Assembly (NCBI RefSeq): GCF_003010955.1
Contig: NZ_PGGO01000001.1
Location: 62,001-126,000, forward strand
DNA: 64,000 bases
From: Phyllobacterium brassicacearum
GTDB lineage: Bacteria; Pseudomonadota; Alphaproteobacteria; Rhizobiales; Rhizobiaceae
Direction: 5' to 3'
This document shows, piece after piece, positions 28,186-37,012 of the stretch. How positions within the stretch are numbered: the first letter of the stretch is position 1; every line of letters starts with the position of its first letter. The notes below the pieces were generated by a model. The model did not search any database. It was not told the DNA's origin and saw nothing but the letters and a program-made list of their open reading frames with translations. The translations under genes and the position numbers were made by a program.

Positions 28186-28770
28186 ATGCTTCGAAATGTC
28201 TTTCTTGCCCTCATCACGCTTGTGATTGCCTTCGGCGGCGGAACGCTGAGCGCATGGTATGTGGTGACCCGTTTCGATGGTTTTGGCGCCCTCAGTATCG
28301 GTCAATGGACCTCTCATCCCGAAGCCGGCACGCCTTTTTCCGACCCCTATGCGAAGGCGCGCGCTGCACGTGAGGGCGCCTTCCCGCTTGGCAGTACCGA
28401 GGGTCTGGCCTTCTATGCCTACAATGACGATCAGGGCAGGACACTTGACCGGCAGTGTTCGTACAAGATTGAGGGCAACAGCCCGAACTCGCGCTTCTGG
28501 ACGCTCTATGCGACTGATCGCCGGTTGACCGCGCTGTCGCCCGGGACCGATCGGCTCCCGGCAATTCACTCGCGGCAGATATTCCGCAAGGAGGATGGCG
28601 CATTCATGGTGAGTGTCTCGCCGAAGGCCCAGCCGGGCAACTGGCTCGCCACCACAGGCACCGGTCGCATGGTGCTGGTCATGACGCTCTACGACACGCC
28701 AGTCGGTAGCAATTCCGGTCTCGTCGACATGAAGTTCCCGGCTGTCACGAGGATCAGCTGCGATGGGTAA
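28186..28770 (+). CDS. DUF1214 domain membrane-anchored protein
   Basis: Protein of 194 residues from ATG 28186. An N-terminal helix (VFLALITLVIAFGGGTLSAW) anchors a periplasmic domain of the DUF1214 type (AFYAYNDDQGRTLDRQCSYK; SRFWTLYATD; NWLATTGTGRMVLVMTLYDTP). Function unknown. It overlaps the DUF1254 gene that follows by 8 bp; the two domains are also found fused in one polypeptide elsewhere, so the products probably act together. Confidence 0.82.
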   Translation: MLRNVFLALITLVIAFGGGTLSAWYVVTRFDGFGALSIGQWTSHPEAGTPFSDPYAKARAAREGAFPLGSTEGLAFYAYNDDQGRTLDRQCSYKIEGNSPNSRFWTLYATDRRLTALSPGTDRLPAIHSRQIFRKEDGAFMVSVSPKAQPGNWLATTGTGRMVLVMTLYDTPVGSNSGLVDMKFPAVTRISCDG

Positions 28771-29308
28771 ACTACTTCGCGCCTTGCTCTTCAGTCTCGT
28801 CGGTGCCGGCCTCGTCCATATCGCGGTGGTGCTGCTGGTACCCTATTATTCGGACCGCAATGCGTGGTCACGTATATCGGCCTATGGCGGCGACTGGCAG
28901 TTTCATACCGTTGCGCGCGAAGGTACGCCCGGTAATGTGCCTTTGGCCATCGACCCATTGTTTCAGGCTGCCGCATGCCGCTTCGACATAACCGATCTGC
29001 CCGCCCACATCACCGGTGTCGGCACGACGCCCTACTGGTCGATTTCGATCTACAATCGTCAGGGCGAAAACATCTATTCGATCAATGACAGGACCGCGAT
29101 TGCTGATCAGCTCGATCTGGTTGTGGCGACGCCCCTGCAGATGATCGAGCTCAACAAGACCAAGCCTGCCGCGGCAGAGAATTCGGTGCTGATCGAAGCG
29201 GACATGGACGAAGGCTTCGTCGTCGTGCGCAGCTTTGTGCCGGATGACTCGTGGAGATCGCAGGTGAACGCCTTCCTCAAAAGCACCAGCTGCACGCCGC
29301 TGCTCTAA
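28763..29308 (+). CDS. DUF1254 domain membrane-anchored protein
   Basis: Protein of 181 residues with an N-terminal helix (LLFSLVGAGLVHIAVVLLV) and a DUF1254-type periplasmic part (AWSRISAYGGDWQF; DPLFQAAACRFDITD; YWSISIYNRQGENIYSINDR). It is translationally coupled to the DUF1214 gene upstream. Its stop overlaps the stop of the convergent YciI gene by 4 bp. Confidence 0.82.
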   Translation: MGKLLRALLFSLVGAGLVHIAVVLLVPYYSDRNAWSRISAYGGDWQFHTVAREGTPGNVPLAIDPLFQAAACRFDITDLPAHITGVGTTPYWSISIYNRQGENIYSINDRTAIADQLDLVVATPLQMIELNKTKPAAAENSVLIEADMDEGFVVVRSFVPDDSWRSQVNAFLKSTSCTPLL

Positions 29309-29592
29309 ACGAGTAAGCCTTCCAGTCCCGCTGCTGTCCGTGACGGTGTGAACTCCTGCACATCGTAATAGGCGATTTTCTTCTGATGAAACGGGTCCTC
29401 TGCCAATATCTCCTGCAAGGCCTCTCCGCTCGACGCCTTTGCGAGGATGACGCCGCCGATTCTCGGAACCTTGGCGCCGGATGCAAGAAACGTCCCCGTG
29501 GCATAGTGCTTTTCAAGGAACGCAACATGGGCGGGAATGGCCGCATCGACATCGTCCAGCGGCACAACATAGGTCAAGGAAACGATAAACAT
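29305..29592 (-). CDS. YciI-family protein
   Basis: Small cytosolic protein of 95 residues with the dimeric alpha/beta ferredoxin-like fold of YciI: MFIVSLTYVVPLDDVDAA, then AHVAFLEKHYATGTFLASG, and DPFHQKKIAYYDVQEF. The His in HVAFLEKH is the position often linked to activity. Reaction unknown in this group. Confidence 0.88.
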   Translation of the reverse strand: MFIVSLTYVVPLDDVDAAIPAHVAFLEKHYATGTFLASGAKVPRIGGVILAKASSGEALQEILAEDPFHQKKIAYYDVQEFTPSRTAAGLEGLLV

Positions 29593-29650
29593 CTGCTTCG
29601 CTCCTGATGTGCAAATCCACGCCTATATGTTGTGACATTGGCCGGAATTC

Positions 29651-29851
29651 TCAACCCGGCTGGGGCATCGTATCGAAAAATCTGCGCGGAGGTTTTGGCT
29701 TGGTGCGCTTTGGCGCTTCTGGCGTGTAGCGTTCATAGCGTACGCCGGGGAAGATCATGATTTCGGCTGTTGCCGGACGTTTCGTATCTGCGGTGGAGCG
29801 GCGTTTTGCTGTGCTGCCTGGAAATGCGATGACAAACCCCATTTGGCCCAT
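29651..29851 (-). CDS. Small conserved-looking basic protein
   Basis: Protein of 66 residues from ATG 29851 (MGQMGFVIAFPGSTAKRR), with IMIFPGVRYERYTPE and a proline/lysine-rich end (PKRTKPKPPRRFFD). I recall similar short frames in related genomes but no function. GGAGAG lies rather far upstream (14 bases). A TTG at 29875 is a possible alternative start. Confidence 0.5.
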   Translation of the reverse strand: MGQMGFVIAFPGSTAKRRSTADTKRPATAEIMIFPGVRYERYTPEAPKRTKPKPPRRFFDTMPQPG

Positions 29852-29899
29852 CCGTATTGTTGTTGCTCTCCTCAATCAGGGTGCGTAGGGATTCGCGTT

Positions 29900-30001
29900 C
29901 ATGGCGCGGCGAAAACGGTGGTTTTCGAGAACCGTTGCGCAGTGGACATTAAGTCCATGAGCACCGGAAGCGCAGAAAAGCGCCGTTTGCAGACCGCCAT
30001 G
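29900..30001 (+). repeat. Quasi-palindromic intergenic repeat, class B copy 2
   Basis: 102 bp with inverted ends CATGGCG/CGCCATG, the pair AAAACGG/CCGTTT and the shared core; here the inner hairpin is TGGACATT-AAGTCCA instead of GTACTT-AAGTAC, a compensated change. Same orientation as all other copies. Confidence 0.85.
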
Positions 30002-30117
30002 GCGTGAATATCGACACACCCTACTCCGATGCATACGCGCGCATGATTTGCGCCATAATTTCATTAGACATGCCGATGGTTAACGGGTTGCTAACGCTTC
30101 GCGGCTAATTTTAGGGA

Positions 30118-30255
30118 CTGTTAGAGAACTCAGCCTGATGAGTCAGCTGGTGTTGTTTTCGAGAACCGGAGCGCAGTGGACATTTTCGTCCATGATCACC
30201 GGAAGCGCAGAAAACCGCATCAGATGGCCATCGGGGTAAAGTTATCGAGCAGTCT
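30118..30255 (+). repeat. Quasi-palindromic intergenic repeat, divergent copy
   Basis: Shares the core (GTTTTCGAGAACCGGAGCGC ... ATCACCGGAAGCGCAGAAAA) and the inner hairpin TGGACATTTTCGTCCA, but its arms match neither class well. Together with copy 2 it fills most of the 450 bp between the small gene at 29851 and the DUF2336 gene; the remainder (30002-30117) shows nothing else. Confidence 0.7.
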
Positions 30256-30302
30256 CTAGCCATGGTTTACCTGCGTTGTGCATCGTCCAGTGGAGTGTGT
30301 TC

Positions 30303-31262
30303 GTGAAGTATCCTGAGTTTCGGGCGCTTGAAGACCGCAATGGCGGCAGCAAGGCTGACGATCTCCTGACCGCATCTATCACCGCTTTCTGCTGCGTCGC
30401 GAGACCGGCCAAGAGCGATGCGCAGCAGCTTGAGGATCTCGCCGTTCCCCTTCTTGCTCTCGCATCGCCGCGCGTACGCCGCCATGCCGCTGCTGCCCTC
30501 TCCGAACTTCCGCATGCGCCGAAGCGGCTTATCCTTGCCCTTGCGGAGGACGAGGTCGATATCTCAGCCCCCCTGCTCCTGCGCTCGCCGCTGCTGCAGC
30601 CCTCGGACCTCATTGACATCATCACGCACAAAGGCATCAGCCATGCTCGCGCCATTGCGCGGCGGCGTATCGCCGATCCGGAACTCCTGCGGGTGCTCAA
30701 GGGCTTCAACGATCCCGCGATTGAGCGTGCACTGGAAATCCAGGCGCATTTCGACAATGGCGACGGCATCGAGACGCCAGGGACGCCAACCGCGCCGGAA
30801 TCGCCGCGCCTGCGCGAAACCCGCGAGGCACTGAAGGCTTTGATGCGCGATAGCAATATGGGCTTCTCCAGCGATCAGGAACTCGCCAACCATCTGATTG
30901 ACGCAGCACTTCTCGACCATACGACATTTTTCGAAGACGCGTTCGCCAAAGCATTGGGCCTCGATCCGGATGGCGCCAGACGCATCATCGGCCAGGGCCT
31001 CAACGCGGAACTGACCATAGCACTCGCGGCACTTGGCCTGTCTTCCGAAGCCGCGCACCTCATCCTGACAGGGCTCTTTGGCCTCGTTCACAAGGACCTG
31101 CACTCGCTGCGGCTGTTCGTGCAATCCTATCGCCAGATCGACCAGGACAAAGCCCAGATGACGGTCGAACGCTGGAAGACCGCCGAGAACTCACAAAAGC
31201 TGCGCCAGAAATTGCGGGAGATGGCGCAGGATTACGAAGACGGTTCGCGCCGGGTTTCCTAG
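30303..31262 (+). CDS. DUF2336 domain protein
   Basis: Protein of 319 residues from GTG 30303, with GGAG upstream; the frame is open to 30276. The sequence is a series of helical repeats (PLLALASPRVRRHAAAALSE; LLLRSPLLQPSDLIDIITH; ARAIARRRIADPELLRVL), the HEAT-like layout of DUF2336, an alphaproteobacterial family of unknown function. No signal peptide is apparent. Confidence 0.85.
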   Translation: MKYPEFRALEDRNGGSKADDLLTASITAFCCVARPAKSDAQQLEDLAVPLLALASPRVRRHAAAALSELPHAPKRLILALAEDEVDISAPLLLRSPLLQPSDLIDIITHKGISHARAIARRRIADPELLRVLKGFNDPAIERALEIQAHFDNGDGIETPGTPTAPESPRLRETREALKALMRDSNMGFSSDQELANHLIDAALLDHTTFFEDAFAKALGLDPDGARRIIGQGLNAELTIALAALGLSSEAAHLILTGLFGLVHKDLHSLRLFVQSYRQIDQDKAQMTVERWKTAENSQKLRQKLREMAQDYEDGSRRVS

Positions 31263-31273
31263 ACAAGATTGGT

Positions 31274-31621
31274 CTAGCCTTCCGCGACCGGAAAAAGATC
31301 CGTGCGATCACCGCGATAATCCTCGATCTCAACGATCCACAGATCGCGATCCCAACGCTTCTGCTTATCCAGATCGTCGTTGATGTCCGCTTCGGCAACG
31401 CTGGCCTTCAACGGCGTGAACAGACGCTCATTGGGTTTTGTCTCGTCATAGACCATTTGCGGCGCAGGGCCGAAAAGATCATAGGTGCCGTCGGTGTTGC
31501 GAAACTTGATGAAGATTGCGCCTGCTTCCGCCGCCCCCTTGTGGCTGAGCGCCGCGAATGCACCACTGTTGTTGATCCGTCGCACCAGCGCGGCAACCCA
31601 GAACTCAGACGTCAGGCGCAT
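31274..31621 (-). CDS. DUF1491 family protein
   Basis: Protein of 115 residues: RLTSEFWVAALVRRINN, GAAEAGAIFIKFRNTDG, TYDLFGPAPQMVYDE and WDRDLWIVEIED match the DUF1491 family, conserved in alphaproteobacteria and without known function. It converges on the DUF2336 gene with an 11 bp gap. Confidence 0.88.
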   Translation of the reverse strand: MRLTSEFWVAALVRRINNSGAFAALSHKGAAEAGAIFIKFRNTDGTYDLFGPAPQMVYDETKPNERLFTPLKASVAEADINDDLDKQKRWDRDLWIVEIEDYRGDRTDLFPVAEG

Positions 31622-31653
31622 GGGTCAAATCCTTGGTGGTGGAAATTTTGGGT

Positions 31654-31755
31654 CATGATGAGCCGGAAATGGTGGATTTAGAGCACCGGAGCGCAGTGAA
31701 CTTTTGGGTTCATGAGCACCGGAGCACAGAAAAACGCCATTTGCAGGCCATCGTG
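31654..31755 (+). repeat. Quasi-palindromic intergenic repeat, class B copy 3
   Basis: About 102 bp: AAATGGTGG ... CGCCATTT arms, core GAGCACCGGAGCGCAG ... GAGCACCGGAGCACAG and inner hairpin TGAACTTTTGGGTTCA. It lies between the DUF1491 start and the end of the peptidoglycan-binding gene, whose stop codon begins 9 bp after it. Confidence 0.82.
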
Positions 31756-31764
31756 AGGCGAATT

Positions 31765-32622
31765 TCAATTGATGAGGCCGATTTCCTGCATCTTGGCAAG
31801 TAGCTTTTCGTCCGGTTCACCGGTGACCGGCAGTCGGAACAGCTTCTGGAATTCGCTGACGGCATCCTGTGTGGAGGCGCCGATCTTGCCGTCGATCTCG
31901 ACCTTGTCATTGCCGAATGCCCGCAGGCCGGCCTGGATCCGCACGATTTCGGCTGGCGTCAATCCGCCACCACCGGTCGCGGCGGCGTCGTGTTCGGCGC
32001 TCACTGACACTTTTTGAACCGTGGCCTTTTCCTCGGTCTGCTCCGGCTTCTTCGCCGGAACCGCAATGCTTGCCGTGGTTTCGTCGGCATTATCGACCGT
32101 CGGCTCGATACCCATGTCGGCTGTCGCCTTGCGATAGGCATCGATGGCGGCACGAGTGCCCTTGCCCGAAATGCCATCAACAGTGCCCGTGTAGAACCCG
32201 AGCGCCAGCAGTTTCTGCTGCAGCGCTGCCACTTCCGGATCGCCACCGGGCGCCAGCACGGGTTCGCCGTTGATTGCGGCGGCGATGGGATCCTGGCTCT
32301 TCGGCACTGGCACCGATTTCACCTTGCGGATGGGCGCATCTACCGAGGTCTTGTTCTGCGACGCACTACCGGGCAAGCCGTTTTCCTGCTTGATCGGCTT
32401 GAACACCAGATCCGGACGGGTGCGGAAGAACACACCGTCATGGCCTTCCGGCTGATACCAGAGCGCATTGGCGGAGATGAACCCCAGTGTTACGAGAAAG
32501 GCTGTCGTGCCCCCGGCAATCGCCGGATTGCTGGCGATGAGCGCGCCTGTTGCCATGATGGCCACAGCGATCCGTCCCCTTTTGGGAGCACGGCGCTTAG
32601 GCCGATTTACGGGCTTCCCCAT
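31765..32622 (-). CDS. Membrane-anchored peptidoglycan-binding-domain protein
   Basis: Protein of 285 residues. A basic N-terminus (PKRRAPKRGR) precedes hydrophobic segments (IAVAIMATGALIASNPAIAGGTTAFLV), then a linker rich in Lys/Pro and two PG_binding_1-like modules: EVAALQQKLLALGFYTGTVDG with GKGTRAAIDAYRK, and EIVRIQAGLRAFGNDKVEIDG with GASTQDAVSEFQKLF. Probably attaches to cell wall from the inner membrane. GGGAGG precedes the ATG, which lies 26 bp inside the end of the upstream kinase gene, so the two are cotranscribed. Confidence 0.85.
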   Translation of the reverse strand: MGKPVNRPKRRAPKRGRIAVAIMATGALIASNPAIAGGTTAFLVTLGFISANALWYQPEGHDGVFFRTRPDLVFKPIKQENGLPGSASQNKTSVDAPIRKVKSVPVPKSQDPIAAAINGEPVLAPGGDPEVAALQQKLLALGFYTGTVDGISGKGTRAAIDAYRKATADMGIEPTVDNADETTASIAVPAKKPEQTEEKATVQKVSVSAEHDAAATGGGGLTPAEIVRIQAGLRAFGNDKVEIDGKIGASTQDAVSEFQKLFRLPVTGEPDEKLLAKMQEIGLIN

Positions 32623-34432
32623 GGGAACCTCCCTTCATATCGCTGGTCGCGTAGAATTCGACGACGTTCGCAGACTCTTCCTGAACAAGCGCCACGACGG
32701 GCCCATCCAGTGGAATACGTACGTCCACCACCGTCCCTTGTCCTGGTGTGCTCCTGATCCTGAGATCACCGCCATGCAGGCCGACGAGCCCTTTGACGGT
32801 GGCAAGGCCAAGGCCCGTGCCCTCATGATTGCGCGTGTAATCGTTCTGCACCTGGCGGAAAGGCTGGCCGAGGGTTTTCAGATCCGCTTCGGCAATACCG
32901 ATTCCGGTATCGCTGACGGAGAAGGCCAGCATGTCATCCTCGATCAATGCGTCGATTGTGACGACACCGCCGCTTTCGGTGAACTTGACGGCATTCGATA
33001 CAAGATTGATCAGCACCTGATGGATCGCACGGCTATCGGCAACCACATTGCCGATACGCGGACTGACGCGGTCGCACAGTGTTACGCCCTTCTGCGAAGC
33101 CTGGTGCGCCAGCATATCGTGCACCATCGTCACCGCCTCCTTGAAGGCGAAGCTTTCTGCAAAGATCGGATAGGTGCCTGCCTCGATTTTGGATACGTCA
33201 AGGATAGCGTTCACGACCGATAGGAGGTGATTTCCCGAACGGTGTACCAACTCGACATATTCGCGCTGGCGGCTATCCGGCAGCTTGCCGCATATCTCCT
33301 GCAGCAGAACATCGGAAAAGCCAATGATCGAGTTGAGCGGCGTGCGCAGTTCGTGGCTGACCGACGCGAGGAACCGGCTCTTGGCGATTTCCGCCGTTTC
33401 CACTTCCCGCCGCGCAATGACCAGCGCATTACGATCGCTAACGGCCTGCGACACATCGGTTGCGACGACGACGAACCCATTGCCCTGGCTATGCGGCACC
33501 GCGCGCAACCGGTAGGTGGCGAAACGCACGCTATGAGCATGCTTCAACGTCTCGCCAGGCGCGACGCAGCGCAGCTTGAGTTCGACAGTTGCACTCGCAG
33601 CCCCGCCCTTCATATCGGCAAGGAAAGCGAGGTACTGCACGCGATCCGACACGTGGACGCGCTCCAGCAACGGTGTGCCGATTAGGAGATTGCGGGCGAT
33701 GCCGAACTGGTCCTGCGCCTTGGCGGACAGGGAAAGGATCAGCCCGTTGGTGCCGAGGCTTAATACAACACCTTCGACAGCGCTTTCGAGATCGGCGATC
33801 CGGTCATCGCGGCGAGCAGCATTGGCATGGGCAGCAAGGGCCTTCACGGTTCTGGCCAGCAGCGTCGCCAGGTAGCCGAATGATGCGAGCAGTGTCAGCG
33901 GCGAGAGTGATACGCCAATTTCGCCCCGGATCGAAACGATCAGCAATGCGGCCAGCACAATTGCGGCGGCGACGCCTGACAAACGAATGGATTTTTCGGA
34001 CCGGTATATGAACCACGCTTCAAGCGGAATGGCAGCGGCCATGATCCACAAGAGGAGATTGGCTGACGACGCGCCGGCGCCAATCGCTGCGATGGCAAGG
34101 CCGTACACGCCGAGCGCGCTGGCGCCGACCACCGCACTATCTTTCGACAGCGAAAGCGCACCGCAGAAAATCATCGGAAGCGCCAGAACGCCGACGGCCA
34201 GGCTGACGACGCCGGCAACTTCACCTATCATCACGTGACTGGTGATCATGGCGGCGGCAAGCAGCAGCGGCATGGCGAAAAAGCTGCCTGCCATGCGTGC
34301 ATCGCGGTCGCGTTTGGCAACGCCAGCGACGGACGGACTTACCCAGCGCCTGCACAAACGCCCGTAGGCCTCGGCAATCCTGGATCGTGTGACGGAATGG
34401 ATCGGCACCAGTTTTTTTCCTGCTTTCCGCAA
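32597..34432 (-). CDS. divJ: Multi-membrane-helix PAS histidine kinase, DivJ-like
   Basis: Membrane kinase of 611 residues; TTG at 34432 opens the frame, and GTG at 34408 with AGGA upstream is an equally good start. The N-terminal 200 residues hold about six hydrophobic helices, then come a PAS-like domain (VEGVVLSLGTNGLILSLS), the HisKA box (FLASVSHELRTPLNSIIGFSD) and HATPase (DTGIGI, GTGLGLATV). Multi-helix anchor plus PAS plus PleC/DivJ-type HisKA suggests DivJ, the kinase of DivK. My memory that Sinorhizobium divJ sits in a similar neighbourhood after feuPQ supports this, but it is not proven. Confidence 0.75.
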   Translation of the reverse strand: MRKAGKKLVPIHSVTRSRIAEAYGRLCRRWVSPSVAGVAKRDRDARMAGSFFAMPLLLAAAMITSHVMIGEVAGVVSLAVGVLALPMIFCGALSLSKDSAVVGASALGVYGLAIAAIGAGASSANLLLWIMAAAIPLEAWFIYRSEKSIRLSGVAAAIVLAALLIVSIRGEIGVSLSPLTLLASFGYLATLLARTVKALAAHANAARRDDRIADLESAVEGVVLSLGTNGLILSLSAKAQDQFGIARNLLIGTPLLERVHVSDRVQYLAFLADMKGGAASATVELKLRCVAPGETLKHAHSVRFATYRLRAVPHSQGNGFVVVATDVSQAVSDRNALVIARREVETAEIAKSRFLASVSHELRTPLNSIIGFSDVLLQEICGKLPDSRQREYVELVHRSGNHLLSVVNAILDVSKIEAGTYPIFAESFAFKEAVTMVHDMLAHQASQKGVTLCDRVSPRIGNVVADSRAIHQVLINLVSNAVKFTESGGVVTIDALIEDDMLAFSVSDTGIGIAEADLKTLGQPFRQVQNDYTRNHEGTGLGLATVKGLVGLHGGDLRIRSTPGQGTVVDVRIPLDGPVVALVQEESANVVEFYATSDMKGGSHGEARKSA

Positions 34433-34790
34433 AATCCGGCAGACGCCAGATAGTTCGCGGTCAATTCCCGAATGTTATTCGCAACACTCTTGTCGCCGTT
34501 AACCTTGCAGACGAGGCTTTAAGGAAAGGATAAAACCGGGAATATCGAGGCAGCTCACACCCCGTTTCGGGCGATTGTGACAGGCATGGTAAATGAAGGG
34601 TTTCCCCTTGAGCGGGCTTTACCGAACGAATCGAAAAACACGGTTTTTCCGCCTAAAAATTCTTAATCCTTCGTTTCTATGATTGCTCAAATGCTGAAAT
34701 GCGTTTCAACGGGTTTTTGCCGGATCTGTGTCAATGTCTGCTCATGAACCGCCCCCCACGGCGGTTTTCGTTGCGGCAAAGGAAACGGAA
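34433..34790. other. Intergenic region between divergent genes
   Basis: 358 bp containing the promoters of the DivJ-like kinase (minus) and the DUF5330 gene (plus). I see no RNA gene, repeat or strong hairpin. Confidence 0.5.
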
Positions 34791-35273
34791 ATGTTCTTTC
34801 TGATCAGGTTTGCGATCAAGTTCTGCTTCTGGATGATGTTGATCTCCTTGTTCATTCCGGTGGACTCGAAGGACAATCTTCAGGGCGCCGGCCAGCCCGG
34901 CCCGATCGAAGCCTTTTTCGCCGCACGCGAGACAATCAGCGATCTCAGCGATTTCTGCACGCGCAAGCCCCAGGCCTGCGAAACCGGAAAGGCCGCGCTT
35001 TCCAGCGCCGGCGTCCGGGCCAGCGAAGTGGCCAAGGTCGGATATGAATATCTCGATACCCAATTCGGCAAGAATGCCGGGGACCCGGATGCAGCGGTCG
35101 CTGCGGCCCATTCCGGCTTAAAGGCAGCCTCGGAAACCGACGCCGGCGATGCAATCAAGGCGAAGCTGCGTGAGATGGCCTTGCGTGAGATCCTGGAAGC
35201 GGCGATGCGCCAGCGCGAACAGGCGAATGAGGTGGACAACAAGACGCAGACGGGGACCGTTGCGAAGAAATAA
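34791..35273 (+). CDS. DUF5330 domain protein
   Basis: Protein of 160 residues from the ATG at 34791, directly after AAAGGAAACGGAA; the frame is open to 34728 but without a better site. One N-terminal membrane helix (FFLIRFAIKFCFWMMLISLF) is followed by AFFAARETISDLSDFCTRKP and ACETGKAALSSAGVRASEVA, matching DUF5330, a family of unknown function in Hyphomicrobiales. The C-terminus is Gln/Glu-rich. Confidence 0.78.
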   Translation: MFFLIRFAIKFCFWMMLISLFIPVDSKDNLQGAGQPGPIEAFFAARETISDLSDFCTRKPQACETGKAALSSAGVRASEVAKVGYEYLDTQFGKNAGDPDAAVAAAHSGLKAASETDAGDAIKAKLREMALREILEAAMRQREQANEVDNKTQTGTVAKK

Positions 35274-35370
35274 GACACCCGCGTCTCGGTAGACTTCAAA
35301 ACGGAGTTTTACATTAAACCGTGACGTTTGACGCCCGCCTCACTATATATGCCATGAAAAGGAATTTTGC

Positions 35371-35811
35371 ATGGCACAGACAATTGACGACATCATTGCT
35401 GATTTCGACTTCCTCGACGATTGGGAAGATCGTTACCGCTATGTCATCGACCTCGGACGCGACCTGAAGTCCTATCCGGACTCAGCGCGGGATGCCTTGC
35501 ACAAGGTCCGGGGATGCGTCAGCCAGGTTTGGCTGAAAAGCACGCTCAGCGACGACGCCGATCCCGTCATCGATTATGTCGGCGATTCCGATGCGCATAT
35601 CGTGCGCGGCCTCGTTGCAATCATGATGGTGCTTTATTCCGGCAAGAGAGCATCCGAGATTCTCGCAATCAATCCCGAGGCGATCCTGAAGAAGCTCGGC
35701 CTTGACGAACACCTCACCCCGCAGCGTTCGAACGGTCTGCGTGCCATGATTGGCCGCATCCGCAACGAGGCACAGGCAGTGCTCGCCACAGCCGAGGTCA
35801 CGCAGCACTAA
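35371..35811 (+). CDS. sufE: SufE-family sulfur acceptor protein
   Basis: Protein of 146 residues. SufE accepts persulfide sulfur from the cysteine desulfurase SufS for Fe-S cluster assembly. The active Cys is in KVRGCVSQVWL (about residue 50), with the family segments DWEDRYRYVIDLGRDL and FDEHLTPQRSNGLRAMIGRIR-like end (LDEHLTPQRSNG). No other suf genes are nearby, as is usual for stand-alone SufE in alphaproteobacteria. Its stop overlaps the convergent DUF6456 gene by 4 bp. Confidence 0.93.
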   Translation: MAQTIDDIIADFDFLDDWEDRYRYVIDLGRDLKSYPDSARDALHKVRGCVSQVWLKSTLSDDADPVIDYVGDSDAHIVRGLVAIMMVLYSGKRASEILAINPEAILKKLGLDEHLTPQRSNGLRAMIGRIRNEAQAVLATAEVTQH

Positions 35812-36620
35812 CGCCGGACCTCCGGCCGGTAATCCTTGGTTCCCCAATGAATGATCCTCGGACTCGACCGTGACGGCGGCGCCGGATAATAATGACGGTC
35901 GAGTGCCGCTAGCGCCGTCTTCAGGATAAGCTTGGCCGACCGCACCGGCCAGCGCCGTTCGCGCTCGACTGCCTCCAGTCCCTTCAGAAAACAAAAGACA
36001 TCGATCAGCACGCCGGACAATTCCGGGCCGACGGCCTCCAGCGCCCGTTCCGCCCGCTGACGTGCGGCGAGTGCGGCATCGGTGATCTCCAGCATCCCAT
36101 TGCAACGTGACCCGGACCCGGTGACGTCCCAGTTGACTCCAATCGACGGCATCATATTGCCGATCGTGAAATCCGCACGCAATCGCTCGCCGGCCTTGAA
36201 GGCTTCCTCTCCGACCAGTGGCGCGCCGAACGCATCCCGGCGTTGCCGCAACATTGCCAGCGGCGATTCCGCCGCATTGCCACGCAACGGCGTGGTCGCC
36301 CCGTTCCCGTCGGTCGTCACGATGGTTTCTTCCCGGCGATGCTGGCCGGCAAACGGATCGTCCGTGCATTCATGGCGGCGGAGCCGGGCACGCCCCGCAT
36401 CGCAGATGGCGAGCCTTGTCTTTACGACGGTCGCAAGGCCCTGGCTCAATGCGGATTTTACAGCATCCCTTTCAACGGAAATCGTGCCGTACGTTCCGCT
36501 CTCCAGCGTCAGCTTGTTGCGGTGCGGCGATTCGACGATTTCGACTGCACCCTTGGCGATGAAGCGCAGCAGGCGCAGAACCCCATTACCGGCGGCTTTG
36601 CCCTGCGCCGGAACGGTCAT
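35808..36620 (-). CDS. DUF6456 domain protein
   Basis: Protein of 270 residues. The C-terminal half (AGERLRADFTIGNMMPSIGV, NWDVTGSGSRCNG, SGVLIDVFCFLKGLEAVER, RSAKLILKTALAALDRHYY) matches DUF6456, a family from Hyphomicrobiales without assigned function. The N-terminal part looks like a degenerate winged helix. It is translationally coupled (4 bp overlap) to the DnaA-C-like gene upstream, which suggests a DNA-related role; this is inference. Confidence 0.75.
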   Translation of the reverse strand: MTVPAQGKAAGNGVLRLLRFIAKGAVEIVESPHRNKLTLESGTYGTISVERDAVKSALSQGLATVVKTRLAICDAGRARLRRHECTDDPFAGQHRREETIVTTDGNGATTPLRGNAAESPLAMLRQRRDAFGAPLVGEEAFKAGERLRADFTIGNMMPSIGVNWDVTGSGSRCNGMLEITDAALAARQRAERALEAVGPELSGVLIDVFCFLKGLEAVERERRWPVRSAKLILKTALAALDRHYYPAPPSRSSPRIIHWGTKDYRPEVRR

Positions 36621-36946
36621 CGGCGCGCAGTCCCGTTGCGCATGAAGGCGGTTTTGACAATGCTTTCGAGCGTCTGGATGATCCGGTCGAATTCAAGCTC
36701 CTCGCGCATATCCTCGATCAGGTGGCAGGCGTGGTTGACCGTGCTCCGGTCGCGGCCGAACGCCCGCCCCACCTCAGCCATCGTCAAGGCGAGCGTCACA
36801 TGCGCAACATGCATACCGATCTGCCGCACCCGCGCCACCGGACGCTCGCAACGCGAATGCGACCGCAATTCCCGGCCGCTGATGTTGAAAAATGCTGAAA
36901 GAACGTCGAGAACGCCATCGCAGACCTGAAAAAGGCGCTCGTCCAT
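36617..36946 (-). CDS. DnaA domain IV-like helix-turn-helix protein
   Basis: Protein of 109 residues resembling only the DNA-binding domain of the replication initiator DnaA: NISGRELRSHSRCERPVARV, RQIGMHVAHVTLALTMAEVG and RAFGRDRSTVNHACHLIEDM, the last being close to the DnaA-box reading signature (GRDHSTVxxA). No AAA+ part is present. It could compete for DnaA boxes or act as a local regulator. It is followed by DUF6456 with a 4 bp overlap. Confidence 0.88.
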   Translation of the reverse strand: MDERLFQVCDGVLDVLSAFFNISGRELRSHSRCERPVARVRQIGMHVAHVTLALTMAEVGRAFGRDRSTVNHACHLIEDMREELEFDRIIQTLESIVKTAFMRNGTARR

Positions 36947-37012
36947 CGGCGCGTCCTACGCACCGCGCTCGTCGTCCATACTACGTTCCTTTACCAAGCA
37001 AGGAACGGGTGC

